A DNA stretch of 64,000 bases, taken from Streptomyces sp. NBC_00691 (GTDB taxonomy: Bacteria > Actinomycetota > Actinomycetes > Streptomycetales > Streptomycetaceae). The notes under the pieces are model-generated. The model made no database searches. It was not told the DNA's origin and saw only the letters and a program-made list of their open reading frames with translations. This document shows positions 16,183 to 24,334 of the stretch, piece by piece (position 1 is the stretch's first letter; every line of letters starts with the position of its first letter). The DNA lies in contig NZ_CP109007.1 in the NCBI RefSeq assembly GCF_036226665.1, forward strand, positions 4,442,501 to 4,506,500. Direction: 5' to 3'. The position numbers and the translations under genes were made by a program.

Positions 16183-17631
16183 GTGACCCAGCGCGACCGG
16201 ACGGACCGGTACCACCGGAAGGGCCGGCACCACCGGACCGGAGCAGCCGCGGGCGGCCTCGCCGCCGCCCTCACCGCCCTCGCGCTCCTCGCGGGCGGCT
16301 GTACGGAGGCCTCCGGCGGCGTCCGGGGGACCCCAGGGGCCGCCGGGCTGCGCGACCCGTACTTCCCGAAGCTCGGCAACGGCGGCTACGACGTCAGCCA
16401 CTACGCCCTCACCCTGGCGTACGACCCCGGGACCGGGCGTCTCGACGGCACCGCCGAGATCACCGCCCGCGCCACCCAGGACCTCAGCGCCTTCAACCTC
16501 GACCTCGCCGGGCTCACCGTCGACCGGGCGTCCGTCGACGACGCGCCCGCCGCGGTCAACCGGGCCGGGAACGAGCTGACGCTCCGGCCGCGCGAGGAGA
16601 TCCGCGAGGGCGCGGAGTTCCGGACCACCGTCGTGTACGGGGGCGTGCCCGAGCCGATCACGGACGCGGACGGCTCCGAGGAGGGCTGGCTGCGCACCGG
16701 CGACGGTGCCGTTGCGGTCGGCGAACCCGCGGGCTCGATGACCTGGTTCCCGGGCAACCACCACCCCTCCGACAAGGCCGCGTACGAGGTGACGCTCACC
16801 GTCCCGGCCGGGCTCGAAGGGCTCTCCAACGGTGTCAGGACCGCCCGCCGGACGGCGGCCGACGGCCGTGTCACGACCGAGTGGCGAGCGGCCGAGCCGA
16901 TGGCGAGCTACCTCGCGACGGTCGCGATCGGCCGGTACGAGACGGCGACCGCAGCCCCGGGCTCAGGCCCCGTTCCCGTGCTCACGGCCGCCGAACGCCC
17001 GATCGCCGCCGCGACCGCCCCGCTGCGCGGCGAGATCCCCGGGATCGTCGCCCGGCAGGCCCGGCGCTTCGGCCCGTACCCGTTCTCCACGGCCGGCGCG
17101 ATCGTCACCGAGGACGGGACGCTCGGGTACGCGCTGGAGACCCAGACACGGCCCGTCTTCCCGGCCGCCTCCTTCGACCGGACGACCCTGGTCCACGAGC
17201 TGGCCCACCAGTGGTTCGGGAACTCGGTCTCGCCCGCGAGCTGGCGGGACCTGTGGCTCAACGAGGGCTTCGCGACGTACGCCGAGTGGCTCTACACGGA
17301 GGAGTACGAGCACGTCCCCGCGCGGACGCACTTCGAGCGGGCCTTCGCCCAGGAGGCCAACTGGGCCTTCCCGCCGGCCGCCCCGCCCACCGCCGAGAAC
17401 CTCTTCGACCCGCCCGTCTACCAGCGGGGCGCGATGGTCCTGCACAAGCTCCGCGAGACGGTCGGGGACGAGACCTTCGACGAGATCCTGCGCGGCTGGC
17501 CCGCGAAGTACCGTCACGCCAACGCCTCCACGGACGACTTCACCGCCTACGCGGAGAACGTGGCCGGACGCGACCTCGACGAGCTGTGGGCCGTCTGGCT
17601 GTACGGCGACGGGAAGCCGGCGAAACCCTAG
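16183..17631 (+). CDS. M1-family zinc metallopeptidase lipoprotein
   Basis: A 482-residue exported aminopeptidase. The N-terminal signal has a lipobox LLAGGC with Cys40. The catalytic centre is HELAHQW at 338-344 (His338, Glu339, His342) with the third zinc ligand Glu361 in LWLNEGFATY, i.e. HExxH-X18-E of the M1/gluzincin family. The preceding beta domain (DPYFPKLGNGGYDVSHYALTLA) is the usual aminopeptidase N-type N-domain. The substrate-recognising GXMEN motif is replaced by GTLGYALETQ. The GTG is only 6 nt after TAGGAT (16171-16176), suggesting a leaderless mRNA. Confidence 0.9.
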   Translation: MTQRDRTDRYHRKGRHHRTGAAAGGLAAALTALALLAGGCTEASGGVRGTPGAAGLRDPYFPKLGNGGYDVSHYALTLAYDPGTGRLDGTAEITARATQDLSAFNLDLAGLTVDRASVDDAPAAVNRAGNELTLRPREEIREGAEFRTTVVYGGVPEPITDADGSEEGWLRTGDGAVAVGEPAGSMTWFPGNHHPSDKAAYEVTLTVPAGLEGLSNGVRTARRTAADGRVTTEWRAAEPMASYLATVAIGRYETATAAPGSGPVPVLTAAERPIAAATAPLRGEIPGIVARQARRFGPYPFSTAGAIVTEDGTLGYALETQTRPVFPAASFDRTTLVHELAHQWFGNSVSPASWRDLWLNEGFATYAEWLYTEEYEHVPARTHFERAFAQEANWAFPPAAPPTAENLFDPPVYQRGAMVLHKLRETVGDETFDEILRGWPAKYRHANASTDDFTAYAENVAGRDLDELWAVWLYGDGKPAKP

Positions 17632-17736
17632 CGGGACCTGTGTCCGGGGGACCAGCGCGCCGTGGCGGCCGGACGCGGGCCGGAACGGCACGGGTGGGAG
17701 AGCCCTGAGCCGGTGCCGTGCCGCACCTGCTGTGGG

Positions 17737-18261
17737 TCAGGCCAGGGCCTTTCGCATGACCACGCACGCCCGGCCGTGGGCGAGGTCCGGGCGGCGACCG
17801 GTCTCCTCGTAGCCGAGGGAGGTCCAGAAGGCGAGCGCCTTCGGGTTGTTCTCCAGGACGGCGAGCCGCAGGCCCGTACGGCCCTCGGCGCGGAAGCGGT
17901 CCTCGACGTATGCCGCGAGCCGGCGTCCGTGGCCCGTGCGCCGTTCGTCCCCGTGGACCATGAGGAGGCCGAGCCACGGTTCGGGGTCCGCGGGGTCGGG
18001 GTGCCTGCCGAGGGTGATCGCGACAGCGACGAGCCGGCCCTCGGAGCGGGCCAGCAGGACCTCGGCGGTGGGCTGGGCGAGTTCGTCGGCGAGGGCGGCC
18101 GCGACCTGCTCGGGCCGGACGTCGGACGGGTCCGGGAAGTCGCCGCTCAGCTGCTGGAACTCCTCGTTCGAGGCGTACAGCGCGGTGATTTCGGTGAGCA
18201 GCGGGCCGGGGAGGGCCGCACCGTCCTCCAGGGCCTTGGGCGTGAGGGCTTCGACGATCAC
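17737..18261 (-). CDS. GNAT family N-acetyltransferase
   Basis: A 174-residue GNAT protein with a CoA-binding loop GDERRTGHGRRLAAYVEDR (~105) and the ending VLENNPKALAFWTSLGYEETGRR typical of small-molecule acetyltransferases. The GTG at 18261 is chosen because TACCCT (minus strand, 18073-18068 + 200, i.e. 18273-18268) lies 6 nt upstream, a probable leaderless promoter; an alternative GTG/ATG lies further upstream at 18306. Substrate unknown. It is convergent with the M1 peptidase gene. Confidence 0.8.
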   Translation of the reverse strand: MIVEALTPKALEDGAALPGPLLTEITALYASNEEFQQLSGDFPDPSDVRPEQVAAALADELAQPTAEVLLARSEGRLVAVAITLGRHPDPADPEPWLGLLMVHGDERRTGHGRRLAAYVEDRFRAEGRTGLRLAVLENNPKALAFWTSLGYEETGRRPDLAHGRACVVMRKALA

Positions 18262-18325
18262 GCGGCAAGGGTAGAGCCCCGGCGGGACGATCCGGCCGGG
18301 GCTCAAGGGTGCCGCGGGGCGTCGG

Positions 18326-18901
18326 TCAGAGGTTGACGCCGAAGTCGCGGGCGATGCCCTCGAGGCCCGAGGCGTAGCCCTGGCCGACCGCGCGGAACTT
18401 CCACTCGGCGCCGTTGCGGTACAGCTCGCCGAAGACCATGGCGGTCTCGACGGCGGCGTCCTCGGAGAGGTCGTAGCGGGCGAGCTCGGCGCCGCCGGCC
18501 TGGTTCACGATGCGGATGTAGGCGTTGCGCACCTGGCCGAAGTTCTGCGAGCGGTTGACCGCGTCGTAGATGGAGACCGGGAAGACGATCTTGTCGACGG
18601 TGGGCGGGAGGCCCGCGAGGTTGACGTTGATCTGCTCGTCGTCGCCGCCGCCCTCGCCGGTGCGGTTGTCACCGGTGTGGACGATGGTCTGGTCCGGCGT
18701 CGACTTGTTGTTGAAGAAGACGAAGTGCGCGTCGGAGGCGACCTTGCCCGCCGCGTCCACGCCGATCGCCGAGGCGTCGAGGTCGAAGTCGGTGCCGGTG
18801 GTGGTGCGGACGTCCCAGCCGAGGCCCACGGTGACAGCGGCGAGGCCCGGGGCCTCCTTGGTCAGAGAGACGTTGCCGCCCTTGGACAGGCTCACAGCCA
18901 T
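18326..18901 (-). CDS. terD: TerD family stress/tellurite-resistance protein
   Basis: A 191-residue canonical TerD protein: MAVSLSKGGNVSLTKEAPGL, then VGLGWDVR, FDLDASAI, HFVFFNNKSTPD and GDDEQINVNL. Acidic clusters DFDLDAS and GEGGGDDE correspond to the Ca2+-binding sites known for TerD. It is a cytosolic protein associated with membrane-linked stress complexes; S. coelicolor TerD homologues affect calcium homeostasis and development. AAGGGA lies before ATG 18901. The same domain occurs fused to an Mrr nuclease at 2230-4347. Confidence 0.93.
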   Translation of the reverse strand: MAVSLSKGGNVSLTKEAPGLAAVTVGLGWDVRTTTGTDFDLDASAIGVDAAGKVASDAHFVFFNNKSTPDQTIVHTGDNRTGEGGGDDEQINVNLAGLPPTVDKIVFPVSIYDAVNRSQNFGQVRNAYIRIVNQAGGAELARYDLSEDAAVETAMVFGELYRNGAEWKFRAVGQGYASGLEGIARDFGVNL

Positions 18902-19016
18902 GGAAAGTCCCTTTCATCGTGGTGTCTTCGCCTGGAGAAACGCGTGGTGCCCCCGGACGGTTCCCGGAGCACTCCCGGCGAAAACAGGATGACTCCGATG
19001 GCCCCCTGCGGGGAAC

Positions 19017-19454
19017 ATGGAGGGCATGTCCGGTCCGTATCCCATCCGCGGCTCCGTCTCGCTCCCCGAGGCCGAGCTCCAGTGGCGTTTCTCGCGTTCC
19101 TCGGGCCCGGGCGGTCAGCATGTGAACACCAGCGACTCCCAGGTCGAGCTGCGCTTCGACCTCGCGGCCACCGACGCCCTTCCCGAGGTGTGGAAGGCAC
19201 GCGCCCTGGAGCGCCTCGGCGGCCGCCTGGTGAACGGCGTCGTGACGGTCCGCGCCTCGGAGCACCGCTCTCAGTGGCGCAACCGCGAGACGGCGGCGGT
19301 GCGGCTCGCCGCGCTGCTCGCCGAGGCCACGGCCCCGCCGCCGAAGCCCCGCCGTCCGACGAAGATCCCCCGCGGGATCAACGAGCGCCGTCTGCGCCAG
19401 AAGAAGCAGCGCTCGGAGACGAAGCGGACCCGCCAGTCCCGCGACTGGGGCTGA
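19017..19454 (+). CDS. arfB: ArfB/YaeJ-type peptidyl-tRNA hydrolase (ribosome rescue)
   Basis: A 145-residue release-factor-like protein with the GGQ motif at 32-34 in SSGPGGQHVNTSDSQVELRF, and a long basic C-terminal tail (RRLRQKKQRSETKRTRQSR) that in ArfB inserts into the empty mRNA channel. It hydrolyses peptidyl-tRNA on ribosomes stalled without a stop codon. There is no codon-recognition domain, so it is not RF1/RF2. The ATG at 19017 has GGGGA upstream; an ATG at 19026 directly after GGAGGG is an alternative giving 142 residues. Confidence 0.92.
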   Translation: MEGMSGPYPIRGSVSLPEAELQWRFSRSSGPGGQHVNTSDSQVELRFDLAATDALPEVWKARALERLGGRLVNGVVTVRASEHRSQWRNRETAAVRLAALLAEATAPPPKPRRPTKIPRGINERRLRQKKQRSETKRTRQSRDWG

Positions 19455-19488
19455 GCCGGTCCCGGTACCGGCGCCGTACGGCCCGGGC

Positions 19489-20052
19489 TCACGACAGGCT
19501 TCGGTACTTCCCCTGGTAGTACGCCAGCGGGCCGCCGCCCGCCACCCCCGCGTCCACGGTCAGGACCCGGCCCACCACGAGCGTGTGGTCGCCGGCCACG
19601 ACCCGGCTCTCCGTGCGGCACTCCAGGGTCGCCAGCGCGCCGCCCATGAGCGGGGCGCCGCTCTCCTCGCCGCGGGTGTACGGCAGGTCGGCGAAGAGCA
19701 GCCGGTCGCTGACGCGGTTCTTCATGGCGAAGCGCCCGGCGATGTGACGCTGGTTCTCGCCGAGGATCGACACCGCCCAGACGGGTACGTCGGCGAGCAG
19801 GTCGTCCATGCGGGAGCCGTTGCGGAGGCTGACCAGGACCAGGGGCGGGTCGAGGGAGACCGACACGAAGGCCGTGGCGGTCATGCCGACGTCCTCGCCG
19901 CGCGGGCCGTCGTCGGGGTCGTGCGCGGTCACCAGGACCACACCGGCCGCGAGGCGGGACATCGCCGCCCGGAACTCGTCGTTGCTCACCCCCTCAGCAT
20001 GAGGGATGGCCAGATCGGACACGGGGGGCGAGGGAGGGGTCTTCTGCAGCAC
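19489..20052 (-). CDS. Flavin reductase-like (FMN-binding split barrel) protein
   Basis: A 187-residue flavin_reduct domain protein: SNDEFRAAMSRLAAGVVLVT, then GMTATAFVSVSLDPPLVLVSL and FAVSILGENQ-type strand (WAVSILGENQRHIAGRFA), and HTLVVGRVL. These supply FMNH2 to a two-component monooxygenase or act as flavin:NAD(P)H reductases; no oxygenase gene is adjacent. GTG 20052 is supported by TAGCGT 6 nt upstream on the minus strand (20064-20059), suggesting a leaderless transcript. Confidence 0.87.
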   Translation of the reverse strand: MLQKTPPSPPVSDLAIPHAEGVSNDEFRAAMSRLAAGVVLVTAHDPDDGPRGEDVGMTATAFVSVSLDPPLVLVSLRNGSRMDDLLADVPVWAVSILGENQRHIAGRFAMKNRVSDRLLFADLPYTRGEESGAPLMGGALATLECRTESRVVAGDHTLVVGRVLTVDAGVAGGGPLAYYQGKYRSLS

Positions 20053-20185
20053 ACCCGCACGCTAGCCCCGGCCTTCCGGGAGCCGCATCGGGCCGGGGGA
20101 CCAGGCCGCCACCCCCGCCGGTCCTAGGACCCGGGGCCCCGGGGCGGGAGCCGGGCGGAACCCGCGGCGACCCGCCATGACCTGC

Positions 20186-20201
20186 TGTGACTTGAGTCAC
20201 A
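20186..20201. promoter_or_regulatory. CRP-like palindrome upstream of cdgB
   Basis: TGTGA-CTTGAG-TCACA is an exact TGTGA-N6-TCACA match and also fits the S. coelicolor Crp motif GTG-N6-GNCAC. The dyad extends to 20 bp (20184-20203) with one central mismatch. It lies 147 bp upstream of cdgB and 134 bp upstream of the divergent flavin reductase gene, so it could serve either. Confidence 0.7.
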
Positions 20202-20216
20202 GCGACCAGTATTTGC

Positions 20217-20229
20217 TGACCCTGTGTAC
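20217..20229 (+). promoter_or_regulatory. BldD-type box upstream of cdgB
   Basis: TGACCCTGTGTAC matches the BldD consensus tnACnc(A/T)GnGTnA at all defined positions except the last. It lies 119 bp upstream of the cdgB start. Family knowledge: cdgB of S. coelicolor is a direct BldD target, and BldD itself is switched by c-di-GMP, so this would close a feedback loop. Confidence 0.65.
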
Positions 20230-20347
20230 CGGGTGCGCAGCTCGCTGTGATTCAGTGGCAGTGACAGTGCAATACGAACGGTGACTGTGCAACACGAAGC
20301 CGATGAGAACCCTGGAGTTGCTGTCGAGGTCTCGGGGAGAGCGAGCG

Positions 20348-22135
20348 ATGGAGACCGAGTCGGAGCCGTACGTCCGTCTCTCGACCCTGCGGCAGCTGCA
20401 TCAGGTCGTGGCGGAGCTCAACACTGCGCGCAGCCTGGCGGACACCCTGCAGACCGTCGCCGACGGCGTGGTCGCCGGTCTCAACTACGAGCTGGCCTGC
20501 GTCAACCTCGTACGCCCCGACGGTGACCTCGTCGTCGCCGCCTTCGCCGGCAGCTCCGCCGCCGAGGCCCTGATCACCGGCAGGGTCGGCTCCCGCGCCT
20601 CCTGGGACCGCCGCCTGTCCATGGCGACCGCCTGGGGCGACCTGCGGTTCATCCCGCACACCGAGGGCTGGGTGCTGATGGAGGACGACGTCCCCCAGTG
20701 GCACACCGACGGCCCCGCGCCCCGCTTCGAGGACGAGTGGCACCCGCACGACCGGCTCTACGCCCCCATGTACTCGCCCCGGCTCGGCTCCGGCCGCCCG
20801 GGCGGCCCGCCACCCGGCTCCGGCCGTGAACTCCTCGGCGTCATATCCGTCGACCGCCCGCGCAACGGCCGGCACCCCGGCCCCTGGGGCCAGGAGGCGC
20901 TCCAGATGTACGCCTCCCAGTCGGCGATCGCCATCAGCAACGCCCGGCTCCGCTCCAACATGCAGCGTGCCCTCGTCCGCCTGGAGCGGGAGCAGCAGGC
21001 GCTCCGCGCCAGCGAGGAGTCCTTCCGGCAGGCCTTCGAGTACGCCCCCTCCGGCATGGCGATCGCCGAGATGGGCGGCGACCAGCACGGCCGGCTCCTG
21101 CGCACCAACGACGCCCTGTGCCGGCTCCTCGGCCGGCCCGCCGCCGCCATGCGGCGCTACTCCTTCGCCGACCTCGTCTACCCCGAGGACATAGGGACGC
21201 TGCTGCGGACCTCCGCCGAGGGCGGCCGGGCCGAGCTGAGGCTCGGGCGGCGCGACGGCACGTACGTGTGGGTGTCCCTCCGCAACTCGGTCGTCGCCGA
21301 CGCGGCCGACGGCCCGCGGTTCCTCCTCACCCACGTCGAGGACATCGAGGAGCGCAAGCGGCACGAGCTGCAGCTGGCCCACCGCGCCTCGCACGACGCC
21401 CTCACGGGCCTCCCCAACAGTGCCGAGCTGCGCTCCCGGCTCTCCGCCCGGCTGTGCGAGCGCCCGGCAGCGCACGTCTCGGCCGACCAGGCGGCGGGGT
21501 ACGGCGGCGGGTACGAGTCGGGGCGGGACGGCGGCTACGAGACGGGCTACGACCAGGGGCACGCCGATCAGACCGGTCACCCCGGGTACGACTCCGGTGG
21601 CCCCGGTCACTCCGGCTACGAGTCGCCGTACGAGCACGAACACGAGCACGGCTTCGGTTTCGAGCCGGCGGGCGTCGGCCCGTACGACCACCATGTCCAC
21701 ATGGTGGCCCCCTCGGGGGGTGACATGGACGACGGCACCAAGGGCCTCGCCGTCCTCTTCTGCGATCTCGACGGCTTCAAGTCGATCAACGACCGCTTCG
21801 GGCACCACACCGGTGACGCGGTGCTCATCGAGGTCGCGCGCCGTCTCACCACCGGCGTCCGCGACGGCGACACGGTCGCCCGGCTCGGCGGTGACGAGTT
21901 CGTCGTCCTGGCCGACGGGCTCGGCTCGGCCGACGCGGCCGACCTGGCCGTACGCCTGCGGAACGCGATCATTCCGCCGATCCGGGTGGACGGCCGGGCG
22001 GTCCGGGTCGGGGCGAGTTTCGGCATCGGCTGGGCCGAATGCGGGATGACCGTGGAAGAGGTCCTGAACTCCGCCGACCAGCGGATGTACGTGGAGAAAC
22101 GCTCCCGCGCCAAGGTCCACCGGCGCGCCGGCTGA
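20348..22135 (+). CDS. cdgB: CdgB-like GAF-PAS-GGDEF diguanylate cyclase
   Basis: A 595-residue cytosolic c-di-GMP synthase. Residues ~25-210 form a GAF domain, ~212-345 a short coiled coil plus PAS/PAC (SFRQAFEYAPSGMAIAEM...HVEDIEERKRHE), and ~345-595 the GGDEF domain. The active site GGDEF is intact at 514-518 and the inhibitory I-site RDGD is at 505-508, so activity and product feedback are both expected. FKSINDRFGHHTGDAVL carries the GTP-binding Asn/Asp. About 90 residues (370-462), rich in Gly/Tyr/His/Asp, are inserted between DALTGLPN and LFCDLDGFK. GGGGAGAG precedes ATG 20348. Domain order matches CdgB of Streptomyces, which influences aerial hyphae and antibiotics. Confidence 0.93.
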   Translation: METESEPYVRLSTLRQLHQVVAELNTARSLADTLQTVADGVVAGLNYELACVNLVRPDGDLVVAAFAGSSAAEALITGRVGSRASWDRRLSMATAWGDLRFIPHTEGWVLMEDDVPQWHTDGPAPRFEDEWHPHDRLYAPMYSPRLGSGRPGGPPPGSGRELLGVISVDRPRNGRHPGPWGQEALQMYASQSAIAISNARLRSNMQRALVRLEREQQALRASEESFRQAFEYAPSGMAIAEMGGDQHGRLLRTNDALCRLLGRPAAAMRRYSFADLVYPEDIGTLLRTSAEGGRAELRLGRRDGTYVWVSLRNSVVADAADGPRFLLTHVEDIEERKRHELQLAHRASHDALTGLPNSAELRSRLSARLCERPAAHVSADQAAGYGGGYESGRDGGYETGYDQGHADQTGHPGYDSGGPGHSGYESPYEHEHEHGFGFEPAGVGPYDHHVHMVAPSGGDMDDGTKGLAVLFCDLDGFKSINDRFGHHTGDAVLIEVARRLTTGVRDGDTVARLGGDEFVVLADGLGSADAADLAVRLRNAIIPPIRVDGRAVRVGASFGIGWAECGMTVEEVLNSADQRMYVEKRSRAKVHRRAG

Positions 22136-22230
22136 GGCTCCTGACACGCCCGGGGCCGCTTCGGGGGCTGGTCCGTTCGGGGTAGGCTCGGCCGGTCGGC
22201 GACGGCTGGCGAGCATGGAGAGGAACCCGG

Positions 22231-23199
22231 ATGGCTGCCGGTAACGACGGCGCGAACAAGCCCGAGAACGACGACCCGTTCGGCTACCTGTACGAGGACG
22301 GTCAGGCCGCGGGCGCCCAGCCCCCGGGCGGGGGCGGCTACGGCTACCCCGGCCCCGCTGCGGCTCAGCCCGGCGTGCCCCGGACCTCGTACAACCAGGT
22401 CAGAACGGTCGGCGAGCGCCAGTACGGCGGTCAGCAGCAGCCGTACGTCCCGCCGCAGCAGCAGTCCCCGTACGGCCAGCCGCAGGCGCAGTACGCCGCC
22501 CCGGAGACCTACGGCGGCCCGCCGACCCGGCAGGGCCCCCCGCCGCAGCACCACCACGGCGGCTCCGGTCGCGGCCCCAACACCCGGGGCATCCTCATCG
22601 GCGCGGTCGCGGTCGTCGCGGTCGTCGTGGTGGGCATCGCCGCCGCGGTGATCACGAACTCGGGCAACGACGACGACAAGAACAAGCAGGCCGGGACCGG
22701 TGGCACCACCGCGACCACGCCGGTGAAGCCCTCCGACGATCCGACCACGGAGCCGAGCACGGACCCGACGTCGGTGGAGCTGCCGAAGCAGGAGGCGGCG
22801 ACGCTGAAGCTGGGCGGCAACGCGTCCCTCGCCACGGACGTCAAGGGCGCCGAGGGCTCGAACGGCAACTACGTCGCGGGCTTCAACCAGGTCGGTTCCT
22901 CGGTGACCTGGAAGGCGAAGATGCCGGCGGCGGGGCACTACAAGCTGACCGTGCGCTACACCATCCCCGCCGTGGACGCCAACGCCACCCTGACGGTGAA
23001 CGGCAAGCCGAACTCCTCGCCCCTCGGGCTGAAGAACTTCGTCCACTCCACGGACCCGAACCTGGAGAAGAACTGGCAGACCACCTGGGCGCCGGTCGAC
23101 CTCCAGAAGGGCGAGAACGAGATCAAGATCTCGTGCGAGACGGGCAATCAGTGCGACGTGCTGCTCGACTGGCTCGAAGTCGGTCCGCCGAACAGCTAG
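22231..23199 (+). CDS. Membrane-anchored protein with C-terminal carbohydrate-binding module
   Basis: A 322-residue single-pass protein. Residues 1-110 are a cytosolic Gly/Pro/Gln/Tyr-rich disordered tail (repeats of QQPYVPPQQQ type), residues ~118-142 a transmembrane helix (ILIGAVAVVAVVVVGIAAAV), then a Thr/Pro/Asp-rich wall spacer. Residues ~190-322 form a CBM35/CBM6-like beta-sandwich (GSNGNYVAGFNQVGSSVTWK, ...NEIKISCETGNQCDVLLDWLEV). It probably holds a cell-wall or extracellular glycan; no catalytic domain is present. A -10 TAGGCT is at 22183-22188 and GAGAGGAAC precedes the ATG. Confidence 0.83.
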   Translation: MAAGNDGANKPENDDPFGYLYEDGQAAGAQPPGGGGYGYPGPAAAQPGVPRTSYNQVRTVGERQYGGQQQPYVPPQQQSPYGQPQAQYAAPETYGGPPTRQGPPPQHHHGGSGRGPNTRGILIGAVAVVAVVVVGIAAAVITNSGNDDDKNKQAGTGGTTATTPVKPSDDPTTEPSTDPTSVELPKQEAATLKLGGNASLATDVKGAEGSNGNYVAGFNQVGSSVTWKAKMPAAGHYKLTVRYTIPAVDANATLTVNGKPNSSPLGLKNFVHSTDPNLEKNWQTTWAPVDLQKGENEIKISCETGNQCDVLLDWLEVGPPNS

Positions 23200-23260
23200 A
23201 GGGTTTCCTGCCGGTCAGGGCTGGCTCGCGGCGACAGGACACCCCCTGGTCCGGCCTCGG

Positions 23261-23281
23261 CCGGCCGTGTGTCACGGCCGG
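23261..23281. terminator. Bidirectional hairpin between convergent genes
   Basis: CCGGCCGTG-TGT-CACGGCCGG forms a 9-bp perfect stem with a 3-nt loop. It lies 61 bp after the carbohydrate-binding gene and includes the stop codon (23272-23274) of the convergent sugar kinase gene, so it could end both transcripts. Confidence 0.6.
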
Positions 23282-24198
23282 TCGGGTTCCTCGGTGACCT
23301 TCACGCGGGCCAGCAGTTCCTCATAGGCCGTCGCGTCGAACTCGCCGGCCACCGGGGACAGCACCGTCGCCGCCGAGAGGGCGACCGCGCGGGACAGGCG
23401 GTCGGGCCAGGGGGCGTTCTCGACCAGGCCCGACAGCAGGCCCGCGACGGCCGAGTCGCCCGCGCCCGTCGGGTTGCCCTTCACGGCCGCCGGCGGGGCC
23501 GCGCGCCACAGGCCCTCCGGGGTCGCGGCGAGGAGCCCGTCGGGCCCGAGCGAGGAGACGACCGTACGGGCGCCCCGGCCCCGTGCCTCGCGGGTCGCGC
23601 GCAGCGGGTCGCGGGTGCCGGTGAGCTGGGCGAGTTCGTCCGCGTTGGGCTTGACGAGGTCCGGGCGGGCGGCGATGCCGCGCCGGAGGGGTTCGCCGCT
23701 GGTGTCGAGGAGGACGGGGACTCCTGCGGTACGGGCGAGGCGGACGAGCTCCGCGTACGCCCCCACATGGATGCCCGGCGGGAGACTGCCACAGAGGGCG
23801 ACCCCTTCGGCGCCGTCGAGGAGTGCGGTGAAGCGGGTGCGGAAGACGGCCCACTCGGCCGCGGTGACGGTGGGGCCCGGTTCGTTGAGCTGGGTGGTGT
23901 CGCCGGTCGCGGTGTCGACGATCGCGACGGTGCGGCGGGTGGGGCCCGCGGTCTCGACCAGCTCGTCGCGGACCGGGGTCGCGGCCAGTTGCTCGCGGAG
24001 CACGGCACCCGTGGCGCCGCCCGCGAAGCCGGTGGCGACGGTCTCGTGGCCGAGCGCGGCGAGCACCCGGGCGACGTTGAGGCCCTTGCCGCCGGGGCGC
24101 TCGATGACCTGGGTGACCCGGTGGGAGGCGTGCGGGGTGAGGGCGGGGACCCGGTAGGTCAGGTCCACCGCCGTGTTGAGGGTGACCGTGAGAATCAT
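23272..24198 (-). CDS. PfkB-family sugar kinase (1-phosphofructokinase-like)
   Basis: A 308-residue ribokinase-fold kinase. The start MILTVTLNTAVDLTYRV is typical of the FruK/LacC hexose kinase group. The first PfkB signature is in RPGGKGLNVARVLAALG (~36-52) and the second in KGNPTGAGDSAVAGLLSGL (~250), where Asp of GAGD is the catalytic base. Substrate could be fructose-1-P, tagatose-6-P or another amino-sugar derivative. ATG 24198 is preferred to the longer frame from 24255. It lies 136 bp downstream of nagA on the same strand, so a link with amino-sugar use is plausible, but the gap carries a 14-bp palindrome (24316-24329). Confidence 0.87.
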   Translation of the reverse strand: MILTVTLNTAVDLTYRVPALTPHASHRVTQVIERPGGKGLNVARVLAALGHETVATGFAGGATGAVLREQLAATPVRDELVETAGPTRRTVAIVDTATGDTTQLNEPGPTVTAAEWAVFRTRFTALLDGAEGVALCGSLPPGIHVGAYAELVRLARTAGVPVLLDTSGEPLRRGIAARPDLVKPNADELAQLTGTRDPLRATREARGRGARTVVSSLGPDGLLAATPEGLWRAAPPAAVKGNPTGAGDSAVAGLLSGLVENAPWPDRLSRAVALSAATVLSPVAGEFDATAYEELLARVKVTEEPDRP

Positions 24199-24334
24199 CT
24201 GACCAACCCCCGTACTCCGTGTGAAGTCCTGCGGAACGCACGCTCCGACGGGCACTGATCATGCCAAACGAAAGGCGGTTGGCCCAGCCCCCGGGCCCAC
24301 CGCCGTTCCGTGTGACTCCTGATCAGGAGCGTGC

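Noticed and set aside
24316..24329. Perfect palindrome CTCCTGATCAGGAG between nagA and the sugar kinase gene
   Set aside because: Too short and without a following pyrimidine tract to call a terminator, and it matches no operator I know; it stays unassigned.
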